A stretch of 64,000 nt of DNA from Panulirus ornatus (lineage: Eukaryota; Arthropoda; Malacostraca; Decapoda; Palinuridae): positions 10,888,245 through 10,952,244 of the forward strand of contig NC_092276.1 of assembly GCF_036320965.1 (NCBI RefSeq), written 5' to 3'. Below, piece after piece: positions 1 to 13,759 of the stretch (position 1 is its first letter; every line of letters begins with the position of its first letter). The notes beneath the pieces were generated by a model that was not told the origin of the DNA, made no database searches, and saw only the letters and a list, made by a program, of their open reading frames with translations. Made by a program: the position numbers and the translations under genes.

Positions 1-358
<358 letters not shown>

Positions 359-679
359 GCCAGGAAGGCCTCGGTGAGCGGAAGAGGAACCAAACAGCAC
401 ATCATAAGGATGGGTTGCTGTGCTGACCAACCCGGGTGACGTCATCCGGAAACTAGCAAACTATCAGTGACGTTGAAGCCCCGCCCTTCACATGACGTCA
501 CGCGGGTTGCTCGGAGTAGCAACCCTATCTTATGATCTGCTGTTTGGCCTCGGATCCGCTCACCGAGGCCTTTCCTGGCTATTTCATGCGAATGACGATG
601 TCTTGGCCTGGCTGGCGCTTGGGAATGAGGACTTCATGATGCAAATGGAGAGAAATATCTGTCATTTATCACACTGTCC
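359..679 (+). repeat. CRE-palindrome core, copy C1 (type A)
   Basis: Positions 359-579 form an imperfect inverted repeat. The left arm starts GCCAGGAAGGCCTCGGTG and the right arm ends in the complement, CACCGAGGCCTTTCCTGGC. Inside are two TGACGTCA palindromes, a TGACGTT half-match, a GCCCCGCCC GC box and the hairpin GGTTGCTCGGAGTAGCAACC. A conserved flank follows to about 660. The right half is open for about 55 codons on both strands, but this reflects nucleotide conservation and I do not call it a gene. Confidence 0.92.
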
Positions 680-885
680 TTCGAATTATTACTATTATCA
701 TTATCGTTGAATTTTTCATCAATATTATTATTATCATTATGATTATCATGATTATCATTATTATTATAATTACTATTATCATTATTGTCATCATTTCATT
801 ATCATTATTAATATCATTATTATTTTTATATCTCCTGCTACTATTAATATCATCATAATTATGATTATCATTATTATCAGTAATC
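680..885 (+). repeat. ATT/ATC trinucleotide microsatellite
   Basis: This is an impure (ATT)n/(ATC)n stretch directly after core C1. Equivalent stretches follow cores C3, C4, C6 and C8 but not C2, C5 or C7. Confidence 0.95.
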
Positions 886-1454
<569 letters not shown>

Positions 1455-1744
1455 GCCAGGAAGGCCTCGGTGAGCGGAAGAGGAACCAAACAGCATATCA
1501 TAAGGATGGGTTGCTGTGCTGAGCAACCCGGGTGACGTCATCCGGAAACTAGCAAACTATCAGTGACGTTGAAGCCCCGCCCTTCACATGACGTCACCCG
1601 GGTTGCTCGGAGTAGCAACCCTATCTTATGATCTGCTGTTTGGCCTCGGATCCGCTCACCGAGGCCTTTCCTGGCTATTTCATGCGAATGAGGATATCTT
1701 GGCCTGGCTGGCGCTTGGGAATGACGACTTGATGATGCAAATGC
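1455..1744 (+). repeat. CRE-palindrome core, copy C2 (type A)
   Basis: The full ~221 bp palindrome spans 1455-1675, with both TGACGTCA sites, the GC box and the GGTTGCTCGGAGTAGCAACC hairpin. The left-arm hairpin reads GGTTGCTGTGCTGAGCAACC, which pairs better than in the other copies. Substitutions relative to other copies change predicted residues as often as not, which argues against selection for a protein. Confidence 0.92.
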
Positions 1745-1905
1745 ATAGCAATATCTATCATTTTCCACATAGTCTTTTATGAATCATTACTATTATTACT
1801 ATCGTTGTATCTATCTTTATCAACATCATCATTATTTTCATTAATAGTATTATTATACATAATTTTATTATAATTTCATTGTTCATTTTCCCCGTGGACT
1901 CATAG

Positions 1906-1979
<74 letters not shown>
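1745..1979 (+). repeat. Array module E with family B fragment and (AT)n
   Basis: The module is AT-rich and ends in a 3'-internal piece of dispersed family B (CCCCGTGGACTCATAGGAAT), immediately followed by (AT)n at 1909-1979. The same module follows cores C5 and C7. Confidence 0.88.
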
Positions 1980-1982
<3 letters not shown>

Positions 1983-3060
1983 GGCATTTAGTTTCTGTCT
2001 TGTCTAATCATTTTGTCGATTTCATTCAATATTTTCCTGTTTTACTTGTTGCTTTTATCTTTCATAATTATTGTATTTATATCTTTTATCCTTTTTTCGT
2101 TTGGATTTCTGAGATTTTGTCATACCACGTTAGTGCTTTTGTTTCTGCTTTTCTCTTGTATCCCATTCGTTTCTATCATCTTTATACGTTTTTTATGTTC
2201 AATTCGGATTTGTTTTTGTTTTGTCAATCATGCTGGTGTATGATTTATTTTTAAATGGTTCCAGTTGTTTTCTTTTGCTACTGTACATTCTTTCATTTAT
2301 CTTAGATTTTTTTTTTTTTCATCTAATTGGGTCTGTTAATATTTGCTAGATGGGATCTTACCAATGTTTTATTCTATTTTTTACAAGTTCATTCAGTAAT
2401 ATTTCTTACGTATAGTTTCATTCACTTCGTTGTAGGTACATTTGTGTGTTTACCTATGTGTAGTAAGAGGACACCCGTTCTTGACGAGCCAATCCGGTTT
2501 CATTATCCTCCTGTAATCCGGATTATATCTTTTTCCCGTGTTTTTGATTTCTTGCTTTTCTATATTTGTTTTTCTTCGTTGCTATTGTCTGCATTTGTTG
2601 ACCTAGATCTTTCTTAACCCCACAATATTTCTCTCTTCCCTTTAGATTGTCATTAATGTTGTAATAGCAGGTCTTGCCATTCGTTCGTTCATGTAATGTT
2701 TATGTAATTTGCTTAATGTTATGTAAGGGTGAAGAGGCGATCATGGACAGGTCAGGCTTATCTCTAGTGCCGTTGAAGTGTAAGCTTGAAATGTCGATAT
2801 GTCACCAAACCACACTGCAACTCTGAAATGTATGGAAAATGTTAGATATCGCATCACCCAAAATAGTTAGGTTGCCCCACCACATTACTTCGTTTTCTCT
2901 TGTTATTGTCGCACGTTACCTGTTTTCTGTTGCCATCCAGGAACTATTTTATCCATGAACACAACAACTTTTAACACTTTCCAACACACCCAAACCTCCA
3001 GACTCCGACACCTATACTCCTAAAGCATCACCAAATTAAGCAATAGGATGATAGACCACC
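1980..3060 (+). repeat. Array spacer D, copy 1
   Basis: This is ~1.08 kb of T-rich spacer between a type A and a type B core, repeated at 5676-6764 and 8326-9410. It contains the palindrome TAATCCGGATTA, which is two inverted TAATCC sites of the kind bound by K50 homeodomains. No coding signal is seen, because the long T-rich open frames give only low-complexity hydrophobic strings. Confidence 0.92.
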
Positions 3061-3374
3061 TCTAGAGAAGAGTAAGCGGAGGAGAAACGTTATATCATAA
3101 GGAAGCTGCGTCATCCGGGTTGCTCGGAGTAGCAACACTGGTGACGTCATCCGGAAACTAGCAAACTATCAGTGACGTTGAGGCCCCGCCCTTCAGATGA
3201 CGTCACGCGGGTTGCTCGGAGTAGCAACCCTACCTTATGATCTGCTGTTTGGCCTCGGATCCGCTCACCGAGGCCTTTCCTGGCTATTTCATGCGAATGA
3301 CGATGTCTTGGCCTGGCTGGCGCTTGGGAATGACGACTTGATGATGCAAATGGATAGAAATATCTGTTATTTTC
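3061..3374 (+). repeat. CRE-palindrome core, copy C3 (type B)
   Basis: The right half (3149-3284) matches type A cores, including the GC box, both TGACGTCA sites and the GGTTGCTCGGAGTAGCAACC hairpin. The left arm is diverged: AGTAAGCGGAGGAG replaces GTGAGCGGAAGAGG and the CCAAACAGC block is lost. As a result the outer palindrome does not close. Type B cores always follow spacer D. Confidence 0.9.
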
Positions 3375-3655
3375 AACATTCTCTTTGTGAATTATTACCA
3401 TTATTATCATCGTTGTATTTGTCATTATCAATATTACTATTATAATCAATACTATTATCATTATCAATATTATTAAGATTACTACCATTATCATTATTAC
3501 CATTAATATCATTATCAAAATTATCATTATTTTCATTATCATTATCATTCTCATCATTATTTTCATTATCACTATCATTATCATCATTATTGTTATAATC
3601 ATTCTTACTAGTATCATTATGATCATAATTATGATTATAATTATCATCAGTAAAG
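3375..3655 (+). repeat. ATT/ATC trinucleotide microsatellite
   Basis: This is the longest ATT/ATC stretch of the array. Its minus strand is open and would read as an Ile/Met-rich string fused to the antisense of the core, which is an artefact of the repeat. Confidence 0.95.
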
Positions 3656-3896
3656 AGTCAACTCTACGTAGTTTTTCTTATGATGTCTTTTCTAACATCT
3701 TTACGGTGTATGTATTGCCTTCTTACTGATTTGATCATATTTATCTATTATCCTTACGTTTAGGTTCCTAATATTTACCCAAGTGCTTTATTTATTTTCT
3801 GATCTATATTATCACCTATCTATCTATTTATTTATCTACCTATCTATCTATTTCTCTATCTATGTATCTATGCTTCTATCTATATGTCTTTCTATA

Positions 3897-3982
<86 letters not shown>

Positions 3983-4134
3983 TTGATGTCTATATCAATT
4001 TATTGATACCTTTCTATAAATCCATCTGTCTGATTATATATTACTCTCTACATCGATCTATCTATCTAAATCACTTATGTATTTCAAACATAATCCATAT
4101 CATCGTAGAAAGTCTTCGTCATTCGCCAGAATCA
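3656..4134 (+). repeat. Array module M1, diverged copy 3
   Basis: The leader is recognisable at 3656 onward but more diverged than in the other copies, and the (CT)n tract is missing. A CTAT/CTAC tetranucleotide run at about 3810-3905 leads into (AT)n at about 3906-3977. The lead-in to the core (TTTCAAACATAATCC and onward) is conserved. Confidence 0.88.
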
Positions 4135-4454
4135 GCCAGGAAGGCCTCGGTGAGCGGAAGAGGAACCAAACAGCATATCATAAGGATGGGTTGCTGCGCT
4201 GACCAACCCGGGTGACGTCATCCGGAAACTAGCAAACTATCAGTGACGTTGAAGCCCCGCCCTTCACATGACGTCACGTGGGTTGCTCGGAGTAGCAACC
4301 CTATCTTATGATCTGCTGTTTGGCCTCGGATCCGCTCACCGAGGCCTTTCCTGGCTATTTCATGCGAATGACGATGTCTTGGCCTGGCTGGCGCTTGGGA
4401 ATGAGGACTTAATGATGCAAATGGAGAGAAATATCTGTCATTTATCACACTGTC
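4135..4454 (+). repeat. CRE-palindrome core, copy C4 (type A)
   Basis: The full palindrome spans 4135-4355. Each arm is about 85 bp and pairs apart from small indels: a 24-base left outer arm against 25 bases on the right, CCAAACAGC near GCTGTTTGG, and TGACGTCA in both arms. The ~50 bp centre carries the GC box. C4 is the cleanest example for describing the unit, and its right flank is nearly identical to that of C6. Confidence 0.93.
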
Positions 4455-4666
4455 TTCTTCAAAATATTACTAACATCATAATCATTGTATTTTTCATCAA
4501 TATTATTATTATCATTATAATTATCATTATGATTATCATTATTATTATAATTACTATTATTATTATTGTCATCATTTCATTATCATTATTAATATCATTA
4601 TTATTTTTATATCTCCTGCTACTATTAATATCATCATAATTATGATTATCATTATTATCAGTAATC
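4455..4666 (+). repeat. ATT/ATC trinucleotide microsatellite
   Basis: This stretch is nearly base-for-base identical to 7089-7300, which marks a recent tandem duplication at an offset of 2634. Confidence 0.95.
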
Positions 4667-5154
<488 letters not shown>

Positions 5155-5444
5155 GCCAGAAAGGCCTCGGTGAGCGGAAGAGGAACCAAACAGCAGATCA
5201 TAAGGATGGGTTGCTGCGCTGACCAACCCGGGTGACGTCATCCGGAAACTAGCAAACTATCAGTGACGTTGAAGCCCCGCCCTTCACATGACGTCACACG
5301 GGTTGCTCGGAGTAGCAACCCTATCTTATGATCTGCTGTTTGGCCTCGGATCCGCTCACCGAGGCCTTTCCTGGCTATTTCATGCGAATGACGATGTCTT
5401 GGCCTGGCTGGCGCTTGGGAATGACGACTTGATGATGCAAATGG
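5155..5444 (+). repeat. CRE-palindrome core, copy C5 (type A)
   Basis: The full palindrome spans 5155-5375, with two TGACGTCA sites, the GC box and the hairpin, preceded by the same AGAGCCCCAAAGCCAGA lead-in as C7. It pairs with C7 as one duplicated unit. Confidence 0.92.
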
Positions 5445-5605
5445 ATAGAAAAATCTATCATTTTCCACATAGTCTTTTATGAATCATTACTATTATAACT
5501 ATCGTTGTATCTATCTTTATCAACATCATCATTATTATCATTAACAGTATTATTATACATAACTTTATTATAATTTCATTGTTCATTTTCCCCGTGGACT
5601 CATAG

Positions 5606-5675
<70 letters not shown>
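5445..5675 (+). repeat. Array module E with family B fragment and (AT)n
   Basis: This is the same module as 1745-1979. The family B fragment ends at GGAAT and (AT)n runs from 5609 to about 5675. Confidence 0.88.
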
Positions 5676-5678
<3 letters not shown>

Positions 5679-6764
5679 GGTATTTAATTTCTGTTTTGTC
5701 TAATTATTTTGTCGATTTCATTTAATATTTTCATGTTTTACTTGTTGCTTTTATCTTTCATAATTATTGTATTTATATCTTTTTTATCCTTTTTTCGTTT
5801 GGATTTCTGAGACTTTGTCATACCACGCTAGTGCTTTTGTTTCTGCATTTCTCTTGTATCCCATTCGTTTCTATCATCTTTATACGTTTTTATGTTCAAT
5901 TCGGATTTGTTTTTGTTTTGTTAATCATGCTGGTGTATGATTTATTTTTAAATGGTTCCAGTTAATTTATTTTGCTACTGTACATTCTTTTCATTTATCT
6001 TAGATTTTTTTTTCATCTAATTGGGTCTGTTAATATTTGCTAGATTGGATCTTACCAATTTTTTATTCAATTTTTTACAAGTTCATTCATTACTATCTCT
6101 TGCGTATAGTTTCATTCAATCCGTTGTAGATACATTTGTGTGTTTACCTATGTGTAGTGAGATGACACCCGTTCTTGACGAACCTATCCGGTTTCATTAT
6201 TCTTCTTAATCCTCCTATAATCCGGATTATATCTTTTTCCCGTGTTTTTGATTTTCCTGCTTTTCTATATTTGTTTTTCTTCGTTGCTATTGTCTGCATT
6301 TGTTGGCCTAGATCTTTCATAACCCCACAATATTTCTCTCTTCCCTTTAGATTGTCATTAATGTTGTAATAGCAGGTCTTGCCCATCGTTCGTTCATGTA
6401 ATGTTTATGTAATTTGCTTGATGTTATGTACGGGTGAAGAGGCGATCATGGACAGGTCAGGCTTATCTCTAGTGCGGTTGAAGTGTAAGCTTGAAATGTC
6501 GATATGTCACCAAACCACACTGCAACTCTGAAATGTATGGAAAATGTTAGATATCGCATCACCCAAAATAGTTAGGTTGCCCCACCACATTACTTCGTTT
6601 TCTCTTGTTATTGTCGCACGTTACCTGTTTTCTGTTGCCATCCAGGAACTATTTTATCCATGAACACCAAAGCTTTTAACACTTTCCAACACACCCAAAC
6701 CTCCAGACTCCGACACCTATACTCCTAAAACATCACCAAATTAAGCAATAGGATGATAGACCAC
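5676..6764 (+). repeat. Array spacer D, copy 2
   Basis: This is ~1.09 kb of T-rich spacer, highly similar to 8326-9410 and slightly less so to 1980-3060. It contains the perfect 14 bp palindrome ATAATCCGGATTAT. No gene is seen. Confidence 0.92.
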
Positions 6765-7088
6765 CTCTAGAGAAGAGTAAGCGGAGGAGAAACGTTATAT
6801 CATAAGGAAGCTGCGTCCTCCGGGTTGCTCGGAGTAGCAACACTGGTGACGTCATCCGGAAACTAGCAAACTATCAGTGACGTTGAGGCCCCGCCCTTCA
6901 GATGACGTCACGCGGGTTGCTCGTAGTAGCAACCCTACCTTATGATCTGCTGTTTGGCCTCGGATCCGCTCACCGAGGCCTTTCCTGGCTATTTCATGCG
7001 AATGACGATGTCTTGGCCTGGCTGGCGCTTGGGAATGAGGACTTAATGATGCAAATGGAGAGAAATATCTGTCATTTACCACACTGTC
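6765..7088 (+). repeat. CRE-palindrome core, copy C6 (chimeric type B/A)
   Basis: The left part is type B and shares the CTCGTAGTAG variant of the hairpin loop with C8. The right flank (GAGGACTTAATGATGC and onward through the ATT tract) is nearly identical to C4 instead. C6 therefore looks like a crossover product inside the core. Confidence 0.88.
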
Positions 7089-7300
7089 TTCTTCAAAATA
7101 TTACTAACATCATAATCATTGTATTTTTCATCAATATTATTATTATCATTATAATTATCATTATGATTATCATTATTATTATAATTACTATTATTATTAT
7201 TGTCATCATTTCATTATCATTATTAATATCATTATTATTTTTATATCTCCTGCTACTATTAATATCATCATAATTATGATTATCATTATTATCAGTAATC
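7089..7300 (+). repeat. ATT/ATC trinucleotide microsatellite
   Basis: Nearly identical to 4455-4666. Confidence 0.95.
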
Positions 7301-7803
<503 letters not shown>

Positions 7804-8093
7804 GCCAGAAAGGCCTCGGTGAGCGGAAGAGGAACCAAACAGCATATCATAAGGATGGGTTGCTGCGCTGACCAACCCGGGTGACGTCATCCGGAAACTA
7901 GCAAACTATCAGTGACGTTGAAGCCCCGCCCTTCACATGACGTCACCCGGGTTGCTCGGAGTAGCAACCCTATCTTATGATCTGCTGTTTGGCCTCGGAT
8001 CCGCTCACCGAGGCCTTTCCTGGCTATTTCATGCGAATGACGATGTCTTGGCCTGGCTGGCGCTTGGGAATGACGACTTGATGATGCAAATGG
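7804..8093 (+). repeat. CRE-palindrome core, copy C7 (type A)
   Basis: The full palindrome spans 7804-8024 with all core motifs present. It is the partner of C5 at an offset of about 2649. Confidence 0.92.
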
Positions 8094-8257
8094 ATAACAA
8101 TATCTATCATTTTCCACATAGTCTTTTATGAATCATTACTATTATTACTATCGTTGTATCTATCTTTATCAACATCATCATTATTATCATTAATAGTATC
8201 ATTATACATAATTTCATTATAATTTCATTGTTCATTTTCCCCGTGGACTCATAGGAA

Positions 8258-8325
<68 letters not shown>
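8094..8325 (+). repeat. Array module E with family B fragment and (AT)n
   Basis: This is the same module as 1745-1979 and 5445-5675. The (AT)n at about 8257-8325 has one GT interruption near its start. Confidence 0.88.
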
Positions 8326-8327
<2 letters not shown>

Positions 8328-9410
8328 GGCATTTAGTTTCTGTCTTGTCTAATTATTTTGTCGATTTCATTCAATATTTTCCTGTTTTACTTGTTGCTTT
8401 TATCTTTCATAATTATTGTATTTATATCTTTTATCCTTTTTTCGTTTGGATTTCTGAGATTTTGTCATACCACGTTAGTGCTTTTGTTTCTGCTTTTCTC
8501 TTGTATCTCATTCGTTTCTATCATCTTTATACGTTTTTTTATGTTCAATACGTATTTGTTATTGTTTTGTTAATCATGCTGGTGTATGATTTATTTTTAA
8601 ATGGTTCCAGTTGTTTTATTTTGCTACTGTACATTCTTTTCATTTATCTTAGATTTTTTTTCATCTAATTGGGTCTGTTAATATTTGCTAGATTGGATCT
8701 TACCAATTTTTTATTCTATTTTTTACAAGTTCATTCAGTACTATCTCTTGCGTATAGTTTCATTCACTCCGTTGTAGATACATTTGTGTGTTTACCTATG
8801 TGTAGTGAGAGGACACCCCTTCTTGACGAACCTATCCGGTTTCATTATTCTTCTTAATCCTCCTATAATCCGGATTATATCTTTTTCCCGTGTTTTTGAT
8901 TTCCTGCTTTTCTATATTTGTTTTTCTTCGTTGCTATTGGCTGCATTTGTTGGCCTAGATCTTTCTTAACCCCACAATATTTCTCTCTTCTCTTTAGTTT
9001 GTCATTAATGTTGTAATAGCAGGTCTTGCCAATCGTTCGTTCATGTAATGTTTATGTAATTTGCTTAATGTTATGTAAGGGTGAAGAGGTGATCATGGAC
9101 AGGTCAGGCTTATCTCTAGTGCGGTTGAAGTGTAACCTTGAAATGTCCATATGTCACCAAACCACACTGCAACTCTGAAATGTATGGAAAATGTTAGATA
9201 TCGCATCACCCAAAATAGTTAGGTTGCCCCACCACATTACTTCGTTTTCTCTTGTTATTGTCGCACGTTACCTGTTTTCTGTTGCCATCCAGGAACTATT
9301 TTATCCATGAACACAACAGCTTTCAACACTTTCCAACACCCCCAAACACCAGACTTCGACGCCAATACGCCTAAAACATCACCAAATTAAGCAATAGGAT
9401 GATAGACCAC
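8326..9410 (+). repeat. Array spacer D, copy 3
   Basis: This is T-rich spacer nearly identical to 5676-6764 and contains the same ATAATCCGGATTAT palindrome. No gene is seen. Confidence 0.92.
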
Positions 9411-9724
9411 CTCTAGAGAAGAGTAAGCGGAGGAGAAACGTTATATCATAAGGTAGCTGCGTCCTCCGGGTTGCTCGGAGTAGCAACACTGGTGACGTCA
9501 TCCGGAAACTAGCAAACTATCAGTGACGTTGAGGCCCCGCCCTTCAGATGACGTCACGCGGGTTGCTCGTAGTAGCAACCCTATCTTATGATCTGCTGTT
9601 TGGCCTCGGATCCGCTCACCGAGGCCTTTCCTGGCTATTTCATGCGAATGACGATGTCTTGGCCTGGCTGGCGCTTGGGAATGACTTGATGCAAAGGGAT
9701 ACAGATATATGTCATTTTCCAGTT
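9411..9724 (+). repeat. CRE-palindrome core, copy C8 (type B), array end
   Basis: This is a type B core with the CTCGTAGTAG loop variant. Shortly after the right arm it lacks two separate 3 bp pieces relative to other copies (GGGAATGACTTGATGC). Its right flank is not shared with other copies, and the array ends shortly after it. Confidence 0.9.
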
Positions 9725-9772
9725 AGTGTTTCATATCGATTATCATTATTATTATTATCACTATTATTGTTA

Positions 9773-9833
<61 letters not shown>

Positions 9834-9912
9834 CATTATTATCATCGTCATTATTATTACTATTATCAGTAGTAGTAGTATTTGTATTTGTATTAGTTTT
9901 ATTGTAATCATC
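9725..9912 (+). repeat. ATT/ATC microsatellite at array end
   Basis: This nearly pure (ATT)n is more homogeneous than the other ATT tracts. About 140 bp of unique sequence follows (9912-10050), in which I see nothing. Confidence 0.95.
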
Positions 9913-10049
9913 ATTAACATTTTGTTTCACCAGTCAACACTGATTACGTGTTGAAAAAATCAGTGAAATAACAAATTTAGACCATTTCACTCACCGTTAT
10001 GTTGTGGCGAACAATGAATATCAGTGATTTTACCATCAATGAGCAGGCA

Positions 10050-10859
<810 letters not shown>

Positions 10860-10957
10860 TGTTATATTTCTCTCTTGTGTCTCCCCCGATGATGTGATTA
10901 TTACACGAAAGTGCACTTGGGAACTTATTGTGTTTTATTTTCCCCGCGGACTCTTAG

Positions 10958-10958
<1 letters not shown>
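10860..10958 (+). mobile_element. Dispersed family B, copy B1, internal fragment
   Basis: The fragment contains TTTCTCTCTTGTGTCTCCC, TGATGTGATTATTACACGAA, AGTGCACTTGGGAACTT and a variant of CCCCGTGGACTCATAGGAAT. It lacks the 5' hairpin and the 3' terminal hairpin found in the copies at 37466 and 49344. Confidence 0.75.

Positions 10959-11032
<74 letters not shown>
10959..11032 (+). repeat. (AT)n tail of family B copy B1
   Basis: The pure (AT)n starts at the GGAAT end of the family B fragment, as in the array modules and at 53436. Confidence 0.95.
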
Positions 11033-11037
<5 letters not shown>

Positions 11038-11367
11038 AGCCACCTCCATGCAATCTGCAAGGTACACTTACTTGCCTGGAAGTATAGGCCTTCAATATAT
11101 GAAAAGTGAATATTCATGAAATGGACAACAGTCAGACACAAAGTACCATAACCTATGTTGTACCAGTGAGATGAACCTCACTCCTGGACCGTCCATCATC
11201 TTCAAGACAGAGTTGGGTATATGAGAAGGCGAGTTGAGGTTTGAGCAAGGCAAGACGACTACTATGATATTTTACTGAGAGTGGAACATTGCATAATGCC
11301 TTACGAATGAAATTCGAGCTTTGAAAAGACGAGTCTGTGTGAGTTGTGTGTCCATGACGTATTTTAC

Positions 11368-11450
<83 letters not shown>

Positions 11451-11865
11451 TAACAGGTCAGCAACTGCTAAACTTAACACAAAGTTGAGTGAACTTCTCT
11501 TTACCTGACGCATTCAAATCCCTTGAGCACGTCGGTACAACCCTTCTGCTTATATGATGGCCTGACCTTTTTTGACCTGACCCTTATAAATGAGGTCAAA
11601 GGCAGGGGAATGGCATTCAAGCGTCCTTTAGCCCTGCTGAAAGGTCAAAAAACAAAAATCTTCCAATGAATCCTTGGATCTGATCCCATTTAAGGGAATA
11701 TAACTAAGGTTTTAAACTCCCTTGCTAGAATTGGTAAGATCTCCGCTGGTAAAACTTCTACAAGAAGGTTAATCATTTAACCAGCAATTTAGTCGATGGT
11801 GATTAGACGTTAGGTCAATGACATCTCTTCCCTTTACTCCTCAAGCAGTGAGTTGGAAGTGAAAA
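11033..11865. other. Unique sequence with (GA)n at 11370-11447
   Basis: There is no gene that I can support. A (GA)n tract lies at 11370-11447, and a cluster of AGGTCA half-sites is listed separately at 11563-11647. Confidence 0.6.
11563..11647. promoter_or_regulatory. Cluster of nuclear-receptor-type AGGTCA half-sites
   Basis: Four exact AGGTCA/TGACCT hexamers lie at 11563-11568, 11573-11578, 11593-11598 and 11642-11647. The first two form a direct repeat with a 4-base T spacer (DR4). A CCTTATAAATG TATA-like string lies between the second and third. Such half-sites are bound by RXR/USP-type receptors. Function here is inference, as no transcript is identified. Confidence 0.25.
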
Positions 11866-12183
11866 AGGATTATGTGCATCATGTACAGTGAAACATATAG
11901 GATTATGTGCATCATGTACAGTGAAACATATGGGATTATGTGCATCATGTACAGTGAAACATATAGGATTATGTGCATCATGTACAGTGAAACATATAAG
12001 ATTATGTGCATCATGTACAGTGAAACATATAGGATTATGTGCATCATATAGGATTATGTGCATCATGTACAGTGAAACATATAGGATTATGTGCATCATG
12101 TACAGTGAAACATATAGGATTATGTGCATCATGTACAGTGAAACATATAGGATTATGTGCATCATGTACAATAAAACATATAG
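11866..12183 (+). repeat. 33 bp minisatellite, about 9.5 copies
   Basis: The unit contains AGGATTATGTGCATCATG and TACAGTGAAACATAT. One copy near 12031-12049 is truncated to about 18 bp. Copies are nearly identical, with single-base differences (for example TATGGG and TATAAG). The period is a multiple of three, so both strands stay open as 11-residue repeats. This is not a protein. Confidence 0.97.
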
Positions 12184-13379
12184 GATCAAGTACCTACATA
12201 AATAACACGTAATAATCACAATATTCTCACCTGATGAAGAGTATTATTAAGCCTCAAATATCTAAATGATTCACATGATATAATCATGATAATATTAATC
12301 ATGATACTATTATTACCTGTTGGAGAATACCACTTAAACGTGAAATACTTTCTCCTATCAGGGCAACGGTGCACTAACCTGGTTGTTTTCTAGTTGAGAA
12401 AGCCAACTGGGCAAAAAAACTCCCAAAAGGACGTGAGGAAGAGAACGCTCGAAGCCAAGTAGTCTTCAAGGGCTGACCCCATGGTCAAGATGGTCGCCAA
12501 TTACTCCTTTAAAAGGTCTACACTTTAGCAGTAAACGCTGAAATTAGCTAAAAACAAATTCATGCGCTCACAACATTATAAAACAAAGACAAAAGGTGAC
12601 TGCATGACAGCGACTGGAGGTTATCAAAGAGTTCATGGAATGTATTTATTCATATATAAACAGTCAATAACTACGGGTACACGAGAAATAACTAGGTGGT
12701 CGACGTGACCTAAACAAGGCCATTAACCTAGTTGGTACAAGCGGTTGAGCCATACGTCATCACTGGGAAACGCACTAGAGTTGAACCTAATTAGACAAAT
12801 ACGTGGGATTAGCTCATACGTGCTTGCTCGAGCTATGATAATGGTGTACATTCAGCCACCACTTGGTCAGAGGGACGAGTAAAGGCAGGATGCCAGCGTA
12901 GACAACTTCTCAACCTCATAAAATCAAAGGAAAATCACATGAGAGATGACGAGGTATGGGCTCTGTAAATGGATTCTGAATGTGTTTGAGAAAAACAATC
13001 TAGACTCTGAACCAATTGAATGGGATTCTGAATGTGCTTGAGGAAAGCCATCTATACATGGCATGAGGTTTGAATGCGACAAGAATTCATTCTTAACTGG
13101 GGGCTTGAATCGTAGGCATCATATGAATTCTTGTTGGAACTAATGACAAAGGAAAAAGTATAATGATATCTTGGCAAGCCTCCTAAGTAGACTGCTCGAA
13201 AATGTTACTACGATCGTGTTTTATTAAGTAACGGAGATTACGGCCCAGTGGCATATGTGGCGATGAATTGGAAGGAGGGAGGAGGAAATAGAGGTAAATA
13301 TAACTATTGGATAGCATAGTTTGGAATGGATGCTAGATGGGGGGCGAGAGGGGCTATGAATACAGTGCTTCGCATTTTA
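12184..13379. other. Unique sequence, small degenerate duplication
   Basis: No gene is recognised. Two degenerate copies of a ~55 bp segment begin with GGATTCTGAATGTG at about 12971 and 13023. The rest is mixed-composition unique sequence. Confidence 0.55.
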
Positions 13380-13600
13380 TTGTGTGGTGACATGAAAGCC
13401 AACAGTGGGATAACGCTTCAACAGCAGCAGTGAAATGAGGATAAGAGCTGTAACAACAGGGGCAGCAGTGATATCGGTATTAAAAACAGCAACAGTAACT
13501 TTAACAGCTGAAGTGACAGCAGCTCCCTCAGCAGTGACCAGCACAACAGCACCGACCACAGCAGCAGGACAGCTGGAGCAACTCGAGGGAAGACAGGTTG
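13380..13600. repeat. Degenerate CAG/ACA-rich minisatellite remnant
   Basis: CAGCAG and ACAGCA words recur irregularly across about 220 bp, in keeping with an old decayed tandem repeat. The minus strand is open and Ala/Val-rich, but it lacks codon structure or domain similarity that I recognise. Confidence 0.45.
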
Positions 13601-13717
13601 TATAGCACCCTTACCCAGCGACGGCACGCGGAGAAGTAGGTGGCAGGGTGGCCAGGAACGAAAACAACGCCCCGCAGAGGTAACAGCAAAACAGAGGGTT
13701 CGCAAACCCCGTGGGGT

Positions 13718-13721
<4 letters not shown>

Positions 13722-13754
<33 letters not shown>
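13722..13754 (+). repeat. (GA)n microsatellite
   Basis: A pure (GA)n of about 33 bp is followed by unique sequence up to 14551. That sequence is GC-richer but holds no gene I can support. Confidence 0.95.

Positions 13755-13759
<5 letters not shown>

Noticed and set aside
2000..2617. Hydrophobic open frames in spacer D as membrane proteins
   Set aside because: T-rich sequence gives Phe/Leu/Ile strings in more than one phase, and spacer copies do not keep the frame.
11815..12219. Open frames on both strands across the 33 bp minisatellite, reading as 11-residue repeat proteins
   Set aside because: The period is a multiple of three and the unit has no stops, so both strands stay open. Copies differ only by random single-base changes.
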